From UKL13-2 sp038206765 (GTDB taxonomy: Bacteria > Pseudomonadota > Gammaproteobacteria > Burkholderiales > Usitatibacteraceae), in NCBI GenBank assembly GCA_038206765.1, contig JBBRAM010000012.1, positions 1 through 64,000 of the forward strand: 64,000 nucleotides of DNA, written 5' to 3'. A program made the position numbers and the translations under genes. Shown here in pieces: positions 35,453 to 43,522 of this stretch; position 1 is the stretch's first letter, and each line of letters opens with the position of its first letter. The notes beneath the pieces are model-generated. The model was not told where the DNA came from. It saw only the letters and a list, made by a program, of their open reading frames with translations, and ran no database searches.

Positions 35453-36091
35453 ATGATTCTTTACGGCTACTTTCGCTCTTCCGCCGCCTACCGGGTGCGC
35501 ATCGCCATGAACCTCAAAAAGCTCACACCGGACCAACGCTCGGTTCACCTGGCGAAAAAATTACATCTCGATGCCGCCTATAAAGCCGTGAACCCGCAAG
35601 GCTTTGTACCGTATTTAGTTGACGGTGATTTTTCGCTTTCACAATCGCTCGCGATCATCGAATATTTGGATGAGCTCTATCCCGAACCACCGCTGCTCCC
35701 GGCTGACATTCATGACCGTGCCAGCGCCCGCGCGATCGCGCAAATGATCGCCTGCGACATTCATCCGCTAAACAACCCGCGCGTGCTGTCGTACCTTAGC
35801 GGCAAACTTGAATTTTCCGATGCCGATAAAACGAATTGGTACTGTCACTGGATACATGAAGGATTTTTAGCACTTGAAACCATGCTCGCGAATCGCCACG
35901 TGCAGTCTGCGTTTTGCGTCGGCGACACCCCGACGATTGCCGATATTTGCTTAATCCCGCAAATAGCAAATGCGAACCGTTTCAAATGTTCGCTCGATAA
36001 ATTTCCGCATATTTTGCGAGTTGCGAGTAACGCACAGAAGTTGCAAGCGTTTGTGGATGCGGAGCCTGCACGGCAAAGTGACGCTGAATAG
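35453..36091 (+). CDS. maiA: Maleylacetoacetate isomerase (zeta-class glutathione S-transferase)
   Basis: Isomerises maleylacetoacetate to fumarylacetoacetate with glutathione, in tyrosine/homogentisate breakdown. The 212-residue protein begins MILYGYFRSSAAYRVRIAMNLK; SSAAYRVRIA is the zeta-class active-site motif with catalytic Ser. It also has the glutathione-binding VNPQGFVPYLVDGD and SLAIIEYLDELYP, and a C-terminal all-helical domain with DTPTIADICLIPQ. ATG 35453 was chosen; the frame runs upstream into the Nudix gene on the other strand. No other homogentisate-pathway gene is nearby. Confidence 0.88.
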   Translation: MILYGYFRSSAAYRVRIAMNLKKLTPDQRSVHLAKKLHLDAAYKAVNPQGFVPYLVDGDFSLSQSLAIIEYLDELYPEPPLLPADIHDRASARAIAQMIACDIHPLNNPRVLSYLSGKLEFSDADKTNWYCHWIHEGFLALETMLANRHVQSAFCVGDTPTIADICLIPQIANANRFKCSLDKFPHILRVASNAQKLQAFVDAEPARQSDAE

Positions 36092-36251
36092 CGGTTCTTG
36101 GGGGATAAATGGCTGGAATGGCTTGTCTAGACTAGGTTTTTGCCTTTTTACACATGGGCAGATGGTGTCGAACGGCATCCCCCCCAAAGCGATTGACGCT
36201 GATCGCTTTGATTCGTGTCTGCAAAGCTATGCGCGTAGTTGAACCGAGAAT

Positions 36252-37379
36252 TTAACGCTGCAGTATAAAACGCGGCTTGCTTGGTGCTGCATTAATTTGA
36301 TTGATGAACGTATTTGAGGACGCACCCCTAGACTCCTGTAGCAATGACCAATTTTGATTATCAATCGCATTTATGAGGGTCGCTCGGTACTGCTGGAACT
36401 TACCCCAATTTTCTGGCTTGACTAAATATTTTTGCAGCAATTCATCATAGGTCGAAACATCGCACCGTTGATTAACGATGCAGTCAATCTGCAACTCTTG
36501 GCTATCCACACCGCAACCACCGGAATAATGGCATGCAATAGAATCCCACAATAAGTTTGCATGGACGCCCTGCAATCCTTTGCCGTCGCCAAATTTAAGT
36601 TCGTAGTCACTGTAGCCTGCTGTTAGCAATGGTCCAGCAAATTTAATTTGAGTAGGGTCTTTTGAAGCTAGTGCAGACTTCAACAAATCGACTTCAGCAT
36701 CGGTTGGGCCTTTCGGCGTAATTCGGTCTAACGTTCCTGATGTGGCAAATGGTAATCCGTTAACTGGCAGAGACTCTCTTGTTGCGTTTGCAACAAGAGA
36801 TTGATGAAGCTGATCTAATTTGCCCCTTATATCGCCAGCTTCAGCCGCTCTTTTATAGGCTGTATCAACATCTAATTCCGTTTTGACATTAGGGAAGTTT
36901 GCACATAGGACTTGAGAAGCACGCGCTGTCCTTTGCGCACGTAAAGCACGTCTTAAATCAACGTATGCGCCCAGCATTTGATCGTTATTTCCTTTTAGTA
37001 TTTCGGCATTGGTTGGGCCTTTGTAGGTGATCCCCCAACCTTTACAACGATCTAAAATACTAGCGAGATAAAACATTGCCTCAGGGTCTGACCGGGTCGA
37101 CAGCGATTGATACAGTAAGTAATAGTCTTTAGATTCATTAAACTGTTGTCGCAGCATAGTGTCATACGGCATTGGCATATGTTGCGCTGACTGCACATTT
37201 GCAAATTTTCCAAGCGCAGAATTACCATTTTTCGATGATGTTACTTCGATGTGAGTAGTACTAGCGCCACGCGTCCCGCCAGTAGGACTAGCGGGACGAT
37301 TGCTCCACCAATAGACTCCTGTTGCGATACACAATGCTAATATTAAAAATCCTATAATTGACTTTTTGAAAGTGAGCAC
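36252..37379 (-). CDS. Unrecognised membrane-anchored protein
   Basis: No family is recognised. The 375-residue protein starts with a Lys-rich N-terminus and one membrane helix (about 8-24, IIGFLILALCIATGVYWW), then a Ser/Thr/Gly linker and a mainly helical domain of repeated A/L-rich pairs (RSDPEAMFYLASILDRCKG, AYKRAAEAGDIRGKLDQLHQ) that look like degenerate Sel1/TPR-type repeats. Four Cys in two clusters lie in the C-terminal third (ACHYSGGCG, DCIVNQRCD), suggesting periplasmic disulfides. Sequence here is AT-richer than the neighbours. The small secreted gene at 37423 precedes it by 43 nt on the same strand, so the two may form an operon. Confidence 0.7.
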   Translation of the reverse strand: MLTFKKSIIGFLILALCIATGVYWWSNRPASPTGGTRGASTTHIEVTSSKNGNSALGKFANVQSAQHMPMPYDTMLRQQFNESKDYYLLYQSLSTRSDPEAMFYLASILDRCKGWGITYKGPTNAEILKGNNDQMLGAYVDLRRALRAQRTARASQVLCANFPNVKTELDVDTAYKRAAEAGDIRGKLDQLHQSLVANATRESLPVNGLPFATSGTLDRITPKGPTDAEVDLLKSALASKDPTQIKFAGPLLTAGYSDYELKFGDGKGLQGVHANLLWDSIACHYSGGCGVDSQELQIDCIVNQRCDVSTYDELLQKYLVKPENWGKFQQYRATLINAIDNQNWSLLQESRGASSNTFINQINAAPSKPRFILQR

Positions 37380-37422
37380 AGTATTTCCTACGGAAGTTTA
37401 GCTATTGGAAATGTAGATATAG

Positions 37423-37758
37423 TTAGCCCTTCGGGTCGGTACAGCCGGATTGCGGTAGTACAACCACTACTGTGCCAGTTATTCTGCCGCTTCCGCCTCC
37501 ATTACACGAAACGAGATCAAATTCGCCAACCCAGTTACAACCTTGATTATAGGCACCGGTAAAAATTTGAAAATTACCTCCTGCTCCCCCGCCACAGGCT
37601 TTGCCAACTGATGAAAAAGCAAGACCTGAATCTTCGTCTCCAAAGTAATAAGCACCGGCAATTGTAGGGGCTGTTAACAATGCACATGTTGCAATGCTAA
37701 GTAATATCTTTGGCGTTAAAAATATTAACTTTTTTGAGTTTGAAATTGTAGAAAACAT
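37423..37758 (-). CDS. Small Cys- and Gly-rich secreted protein, unknown
   Basis: No family is recognised. From ATG 37758 (AAGGA upstream) it has 111 residues. The signal peptide has a basic N-region (SNSKKLIF), a hydrophobic core (LLSIATCALLTAPTIAG) and probable cleavage after AGA. The mature part of about 75 residues has four Cys (KACGGG, QGCNW, VSCNGG, SGCTD) and many Gly, suggesting a compact disulfide-bonded exported protein. It is located 43 nt upstream of the membrane-anchored gene at 36252. The composition is AT-rich. Possible roles such as a secreted factor or envelope component are not supported by any motif. Confidence 0.65.
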   Translation of the reverse strand: MFSTISNSKKLIFLTPKILLSIATCALLTAPTIAGAYYFGDEDSGLAFSSVGKACGGGAGGNFQIFTGAYNQGCNWVGEFDLVSCNGGGSGRITGTVVVVLPQSGCTDPKG

Positions 37759-37879
37759 GATGTGTATCCTTTTTAAGTGAATTAAGGAAGTGGAGTAACC
37801 CCGGTGCTGAAAAATAACTATGTGACTACTTGAATCAGTATTTAACATTAAGTTACAATTTCAAAGTAGCAAACTAAGG

Positions 37880-38290
37880 GGGGCTGTCAAGAAATACTTG
37901 TGGGCTCTTGTGGGCTAGTGGGCTATGGTGGGCTATGGGGTCAAATCTTGCGTTTTGCCCCGTCTTCATAACTGGCGCGGCGTTTGGGGCGGTTTTGACT
38001 TGTAAGGCGCGCGGAATGGCGGTCTGCGTTTCACAATTTTGACGCGGCGAAGGTTAGGAGCAAATCGTCAATTGTCGCTCAATCGTTGTCTTTTCCCAAA
38101 CAATTCACGCTGACCATTTTCGATTTCAACTTGATGGCATCTCGCGGAAAATCTAAGGGGTCAGCGTCATCTATCTTTCAAAAAAATCAGTCTGAAGCTT
38201 TTCATCGGTCATAATCAGAGGGGCTAGGCTCGATTTAAATTTCAACGAATCCTCGCGCAAAAAATACTCAACCTAGCCCCTTTGATTTTT
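37880..38290. repeat. Palindrome- and repeat-rich spacer, possibly REP-like remnants
   Basis: This 600-nt gap between two secreted-protein genes holds GTGGGCT(ATG) tandem units at about 37897-37937, an imperfect hairpin GGGG(T)CAAA / TTTTGCCCC at 37937-37960, an AGGGGTCAG block near 38155, and a 10-bp inverted repeat AGGGGCTAGG / CCTAGCCCCT (38219-38228, 38272-38281) followed by a T-rich tail. No protein gene is seen. The GGGGTCA-type palindromes resemble repetitive extragenic elements seen near REP-associated transposases, but no transposase is present. Confidence 0.5.
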
Positions 38291-38372
38291 CCACTCAAAA
38301 AGCGTGAAACGTTTCGGTTTCAAAAACTTTTATGACGAGCCCTTCTGTTGTTTTTTATTTTGGATGGCTGAC

Positions 38373-38909
38373 TCAGTTCACGTCGCAGTCTTCACCCACG
38401 CCGGGCTTGCCCGGTTTTTTGCATGGCTTGGCTTTTGGTTTGGGCGTAGCGGGCGGCGTGACGTCCGCGGGCGCAACCGGTCGCTTTGTAGCGCCCATTG
38501 TCAGCCCCGCATTGTCAACAGACGGCGCAATCACAAGCGGCTTTACGACGATGTCTTTCGCTATAAACGTGTTCGCCATATTTCCACAGTAGTTCTGGCC
38601 AGGATCAGCAACAACGCGATACTTGCCTTCCTTGGAAAACTTGAACGTGTACTGCTTGGGCGGATCGAATTTGTCATCCCAGGCTCTGATATCGTCGTAC
38701 GAGTTACCATCCAGGCCCACCACCCGCATGCGGATGATGCAATAGACCTTGCTGTTGGCGCTGATTGTCACTGTCAATGCCTGACCCAACTCAAGTGTGG
38801 TCGCAGAAAGTTTCATTTCCACATCGGGCGCGCCAGCGAAAGCACCAACACTACAAAATGACGAAAGAGCGACCAAGGTGGTGATCAGCTTTTTAGCAGC
38901 GACTTGCAT
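38373..38909 (-). CDS. Unrecognised secreted protein
   Basis: No family is recognised. From ATG 38909 (AAGGAAT upstream) it has 178 residues. Signal peptide about 1-25 (KKLITTLVALSSFCSVGAFAG). The mature part up to about residue 125 is beta-rich (MKLSATTLELGQALTVTISANSKVYC, YTFKFSKEGKYRVVADPG), reminiscent of an immunoglobulin-like or calcium-binding-free beta sandwich. The C-terminus is Pro/Lys-rich and ends with Cys pairs (PCKKPGKPGVGEDCD). An upstream in-frame ATG at 38936 is also possible. It lies between the palindrome-rich spacer and the response-regulator gene. Confidence 0.65.
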   Translation of the reverse strand: MQVAAKKLITTLVALSSFCSVGAFAGAPDVEMKLSATTLELGQALTVTISANSKVYCIIRMRVVGLDGNSYDDIRAWDDKFDPPKQYTFKFSKEGKYRVVADPGQNYCGNMANTFIAKDIVVKPLVIAPSVDNAGLTMGATKRPVAPADVTPPATPKPKAKPCKKPGKPGVGEDCDVN

Positions 38910-39106
38910 AATAATTCCTTTGAGAAATGATTCCATAAATAAGGGATGTGCGGGGCGGGGCGGAAAGTCAAACACGAGAGCCTTGCACATGTACAGGCTG
39001 AGTCGTCGCACCTTTGGTGAAGGTTCAATCAGCCCAACATTTTCCTTATCTTGCGCGGCAAATTTTTGTGGCGAAAATTGGCGCTCATGATTTGCAAATT
39101 ACACAA

Positions 39107-39499
39107 TTACGGCAATGACGCCTTTTTGGCTGTTTCCGCCGTGATTTCGGCCAACAAAACTTCGAGCGCGTCAACGTCAAAAGGCTTCGACAGCGCACGA
39201 ACATTAGGGCCCAGTTCCCGTAAGCCGTAATTAAGCTCATAGCCCGAACACAACACCACCCAATGATCGGGATTCGCGCAAAGCACGCGGCGAGCCAAAT
39301 CAACGCCCGACATACCCGGCAAACTGACATCGCTGACCAAAACGTCAAATTTATTTTTTTCAAAAGCAACCAATGCAGCTTCAGCTGTAGCGCATGCCGT
39401 AACCTCACGATCGTGCCCGGCAAGAAGCTCACCGATCATTTCACGCAGGCGTTCGTGGTCTTCTACGTAAAGAATCTTGATTGGTTTCAAGCTTGACAC
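39107..39499 (-). CDS. Single-domain response regulator
   Basis: A receiver-only signalling protein, about 130 residues, with no DNA-binding output domain. It shows the acidic pocket (ILYVEDHERLRE), phosphoacceptor Asp57 in VLVSDVSLPGMSG, and the conserved Lys in ALSKPF. No ATG fits; the proposed GTG start at 39499 (VSSLKPIK) is 55 nt after the hybrid kinase stop. An alternative is TTG at 39490. It is probably co-transcribed with and phosphorylated by the kinase, possibly relaying to a protein-interaction target or competing with the kinase's own receiver domain. Confidence 0.87.
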   Translation of the reverse strand: MSSLKPIKILYVEDHERLREMIGELLAGHDREVTACATAEAALVAFEKNKFDVLVSDVSLPGMSGVDLARRVLCANPDHWVVLCSGYELNYGLRELGPNVRALSKPFDVDALEVLLAEITAETAKKASLP

Positions 39500-39554
39500 C
39501 CACGGATGGTTGCAAGAATTTGGGCACGATAGCTCGCCTCGCCATAGCCGCGAT

Positions 39555-42353
39555 TCATCGCGTTTCGCCCGCTCTGGTTGATGCGGTTGGCGTGGTTGAC
39601 GTGGTTGATGTAGCTGATGTGCCCACCGCGCCCATCGTGTCAATCTTGCCCGTTATATCCGTTGTGCCTCCCGCGCCCGCCACTTCAATTGTTCGGAAAG
39701 CCCCGGTGCTATTGTCCGCCCGCATAGCATCAAGCGCCTCGTTGATTTTTTCGGCCAATTCTTCAACTGTAAAAGGTTTGGTAATCAGTTTGATACCGGG
39801 CGAAAGGGTAGCGGACTGCGAGCCTGCTTCAGGTGCATAACCCGTCATGAACAGGATTTTCAAATTGCGGCGGCGGCGGCGCGCTTCCTCCGCCAACAAG
39901 CGGCCATCCATATCGGGCATCACAATGTCCGTCAGCAGTAACGCAATTTCGGGGTGCGCGTCGATCAACCGCAACGCCATCGCACCGCCGTCTGCCTCGA
40001 TGATGCGATAGCCGAGCGCAATCACCGCATCCGCGACAAACCTGCGCACAGACGCAAGATCGTCGACGATCAACACAAGTTTTTGCCGGTCGCTCGATAG
40101 AATCTCGCGCAGGCTTGGCGCGCCCGTCATATCGCTTTCAACGCGCAACCGTCGCGGCAAATACACCGCCACGGCCGTACCTTTGCCGACTTCAGAGCTA
40201 ATATTGACGTGACCACCCGATTGTTTGAGAAATCCGTAGACCTGACTGAGACCCAACCCGGTCCCTTTGCCTATCGCCTTAGTCGTGAAGAACGGATCGA
40301 ACGCTTTGGCGAGAATCTCAGCGGGCATACCCAAGCCCGTGTCGGTGACCGAGAGCATCACGTATTGGCCTGCCGCTATGCCCAAATGTTGCGCCGCTTG
40401 GTTCGCATCGAAATCAATATTTTGTGTCGTGATCGTTAGCGTCCCGCCATCAGGCATCGCGTCGCGCGCATTCACGGCAAGATTCAAGATTACGTTCTCA
40501 AACTGATTCGGATCGGCGTGTGTCGGCCACAAGTTTTCTGCCAATGATGTTTCAACAACAATGTTGCCGCCGAGGGTGTGGTGCAGCAAATCGGACATTC
40601 CTGCCACGAGCTGATTGGTATCGATAGCCTCCGGTGCCAGCGGCTGCTGTCGCGAAAAAGCGAGCAGGCGCTTGATAAGTAACGCGGCGCGCCGTGCACT
40701 ATCGCTTGCGGCCCCAACATGACGCAGCGCGACCAGATCCTGCCCGACGCGGCGCTGCAGCAGCGAAAGAGAGCCCATTACCACCGCCAACATGTTGTTA
40801 AAATCATGCGCGATCCCGCCTGTGAGCTGGCCAATTGCTTCCATTTTTTGCGATTGACGAAGCTGTTCCGATGCGACCACTAACTCTGCGGCACGTGCGG
40901 TGGCGATGCGTTCCAGTTCTTCGCGGGATCTCGCCAAAACATCACGGGCTTCCACGATTTCTTCAATATCGGTGCAGGTGCCATACCACCTTGTAATCTG
41001 CCCCGCGTGGTTGCGCACCGGCTGGGCGCGGCCAAGAACCCACCGGTATTCACCAGAATGATGACGCAAGCGATATTCAATGTGGAAGGTCTCAGCCGTC
41101 GTCAGTGAATGTTGCCACGCGGCCCATGCGCGCTCTTGATCATCCGGATGGAACACATAGCGCCACGCGGGACCATCGGTTGCGCCTTCGACGACGCCGG
41201 TGAAGTCATACCAGCGCTGGTTATAGAAATCGGTATAGCCATTCGCGTCGGTAGACCACACCATATGATCGATTGAATTGGTAATCGCCTGAAAACGTGC
41301 CTCGCTCTCAAGCAGAGCGGCGTCTGTTCGCGCCCGCTCAACGGCTGACTTGGTGCGTTGGGCAACCTCTTCAACCAACGCGACCTCGTTTGCCTCCCAT
41401 GGGATGGCGTTAGTGCCAGTGTCAGCGTTCGAGACGGTCAGCACCGCCACCAGACGACCGGATGTCATGAGTGGCACTGAAATGAGGGATCGCCTACCGA
41501 TGGCGCGAAACGCGTCTTGCGCTGCACTGGTCGCGGTCAGTGGGTGGGTCGTGATGTCATCAATGACGACAGTGCGGCCAGCACGAAGCGCCACTGCAAT
41601 TCCATCGCCGAAACCGTCGAGCCGGTACTTGCCAGATATGCGTTGAAATCCCTCGGCTGCCCAGGTAAAAGTAGTTGAAACATATTCGCCCGTGCCGTCA
41701 ATTTCAACATAACCAACCCAGTTGGCCTTGATCTGTTTGCCAATTATTTCTGCAGCGATGGTCAGCACGGCATGGGGGTCACTCAACCCCAGCAAGCGCT
41801 CCTCAAGTTGCAAGCGGAATTTATTGCGAATGTCGTTTTGCACTTTGGCGGTGGTTTCGTTGCACACCACCAACACGCCGCCCACCTGATTAGTCGCCGA
41901 GTCTTCGTCGATCGGGCTAAACCCGTATGTCCAATAAGCTCGGTCGGTTTGACCATGACGTGTAATCGGAATGAGCTGGTCTTCATGCCACGTAGCGCCT
42001 TTGCCACTCATAACAAGCGAAATCTGAGGGCCAATCAGGTCCCAAATTTCTGGCCACTGGTCGCGCCCGCGGGCACCGAGCACGCGCGGATGCTTTTCAG
42101 GTCCGAGTGAAGTGCGGTATGCGTCATTATAAAAACAAAAATGCTCGGGACCCCAAAACACAAACATCGGGTGGTGGCTGGTCAACATCAGTCGGACCAC
42201 CGTTCGCAACGATTGCGGCCAGTTTTCGGGTGGCCCGACTGGTGTGGACTGCCAATCGTGGGCTCGTATGAGCGCACCCATCTCGCCGCCGCCCGCTAAA
42301 AACTGGCGCTTTGCGGTGTTATCTGAAGTTGAGTCAAGATTTGCTTCTGTCAT
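39555..42353 (-). CDS. Hybrid sensor histidine kinase (PAS-GAF-PAS-HisKA-HATPase-receiver)
   Basis: A soluble-looking sensor kinase of 932 residues with no transmembrane helix, so it senses cytoplasmic signals. Domain order: N-terminal PAS-like region (VFWGPEHFCFYNDAYRTSLG), GAF (about 190-340), PAS with PAC (ITNSIDHMVWSTDANGYTDF, then FHIEYRLRHHSGEYRWVLG), HisKA with phospho-acceptor His516 in GGIAHDFNNML, HATPase (N box NLAVNARDAMPDGG, G boxes VTDTGLGMP and GKGTGLGLSQVYG), and a receiver with Asp809 in TDIVMPDMDG. The last about 40 residues are a low-complexity T/S/A/G tail. The input signal is unknown. The single-domain regulator follows directly. Confidence 0.92.
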   Translation of the reverse strand: MTEANLDSTSDNTAKRQFLAGGGEMGALIRAHDWQSTPVGPPENWPQSLRTVVRLMLTSHHPMFVFWGPEHFCFYNDAYRTSLGPEKHPRVLGARGRDQWPEIWDLIGPQISLVMSGKGATWHEDQLIPITRHGQTDRAYWTYGFSPIDEDSATNQVGGVLVVCNETTAKVQNDIRNKFRLQLEERLLGLSDPHAVLTIAAEIIGKQIKANWVGYVEIDGTGEYVSTTFTWAAEGFQRISGKYRLDGFGDGIAVALRAGRTVVIDDITTHPLTATSAAQDAFRAIGRRSLISVPLMTSGRLVAVLTVSNADTGTNAIPWEANEVALVEEVAQRTKSAVERARTDAALLESEARFQAITNSIDHMVWSTDANGYTDFYNQRWYDFTGVVEGATDGPAWRYVFHPDDQERAWAAWQHSLTTAETFHIEYRLRHHSGEYRWVLGRAQPVRNHAGQITRWYGTCTDIEEIVEARDVLARSREELERIATARAAELVVASEQLRQSQKMEAIGQLTGGIAHDFNNMLAVVMGSLSLLQRRVGQDLVALRHVGAASDSARRAALLIKRLLAFSRQQPLAPEAIDTNQLVAGMSDLLHHTLGGNIVVETSLAENLWPTHADPNQFENVILNLAVNARDAMPDGGTLTITTQNIDFDANQAAQHLGIAAGQYVMLSVTDTGLGMPAEILAKAFDPFFTTKAIGKGTGLGLSQVYGFLKQSGGHVNISSEVGKGTAVAVYLPRRLRVESDMTGAPSLREILSSDRQKLVLIVDDLASVRRFVADAVIALGYRIIEADGGAMALRLIDAHPEIALLLTDIVMPDMDGRLLAEEARRRRRNLKILFMTGYAPEAGSQSATLSPGIKLITKPFTVEELAEKINEALDAMRADNSTGAFRTIEVAGAGGTTDITGKIDTMGAVGTSATSTTSTTPTASTRAGETR

Positions 42354-43522
42354 GTGTCAAGGGTGTCGAAACGTGTTTCAGCGTTCGAGGTAGCTTAAGC
42401 CTCGGTGTGTCCGATTTCTGTGTGCGCCTCGCGCTTCAGCCGACAAAAAACGGGGCACTCATTTGTGTTCCAATCTTGTGCAGTCAAAATCTTCTGACGC
42501 AATTTCAACAGCTCATCCCACAGACTACAAACCTATAAATGAGCCCATATGTAGAGAAAAAAACAATCTCAGCAGTCCAAAACGAGATAGCGCTGCTGCT
42601 TCTAACTACGCGTCAGCGGACAGATTACCAAAAAATCAGCATAAAGCAACGTGGATGCAACGTTTATGCAGCGTAGATTCAGCGTAGATAGCAGGCCAAC
42701 GCTTAGTGCTGCGCTCCTCACTTCAGTTTTCAAGATGCGAAACAATTGTTTATGCCAACCACCAGCGGGGAAAACATGAACGCATCGCTGAAATTAGAAC
42801 GGCGCAAGGTGGGCGGTGATGGCATTGCATTGCCGTTGTGCGCTGCTGACGCATCGAATTTTTCGAATAGATCGAATTTGGCTTTCAGCGGTTACGAAAC
42901 GCAAAGGCTCGCGGAACTTTAGCTATCACTAGCCTGATCTTAGCAATTTTTCGTTGAGGAATTAAGCCGCTGTTTTAATCAGCTGCGTGATTTCAGCCTG
43001 CTCGGGGCTGACGGTATGGTGGCAAGCAGCGGCGGTAAATTAACCGGTCTCGTACTGCTTCTCCTAACGCTGGGCGAGCTTACGACGGACACTAAACTTC
43101 TCATCACACATAATCGAACTGAGGTCCTCGGCTTTCTTACACCAAACCACTTCCGCTTTGAAATCGAGCGTAAAAATGCGCCGCATTTATTGCTCTTTTT
43201 TGATGCCGAGCAAACCGCAATACTTCTTGCCTTGTTTCATTGTATTGCTTCCATTGAGGGCTCGACGAAAAACTGACAGGATCACATGCCATCCGCCGCG
43301 CGGCGATCTCGAAAGTTCCGATAATTCGTATCAATCATCAATCGCTCAAACCGTAAAGACATCCAGACCACAGAGCAAGTTACAGAGGGAAGTGGCTGAA
43401 ACGGCACGCCTAGCCTAGCGTTTGACAAATTTAATCATTTTCAAGAAATAGTTTAAAGACGTTAACCCTTTTTAAAGTTTCAAACGCTTAACCATACAGA
43501 ACCCCAACCAAAAAGGACCTGT
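42354..43522. other. Gene-poor stretch of about 1.2 kb
   Basis: No gene with family support is seen on either strand. It contains a short duplicated CAGCGTAGAT (near 42668 and 42680) and an unsupported 56-codon ORF (42752-42922). An 86-codon frame at 43016-43276 has hydrophobic content but no start signal or recognised domain. It may be a decayed gene region or long leader for the downstream exported protein. Confidence 0.5.
42752..42922 (+). CDS. Possible small ORF, unsupported
   Basis: A 56-codon frame beginning MPTTSGENMNASLKLERRKVG and ending at TAG 42920-42922, with weak GGGG before an internal ATG (42776). No similarity is recognised; it could be a remnant. It is listed because it is the most protein-like frame in the gene-poor stretch. 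Confidence 0.2.
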   Translation: MPTTSGENMNASLKLERRKVGGDGIALPLCAADASNFSNRSNLAFSGYETQRLAEL

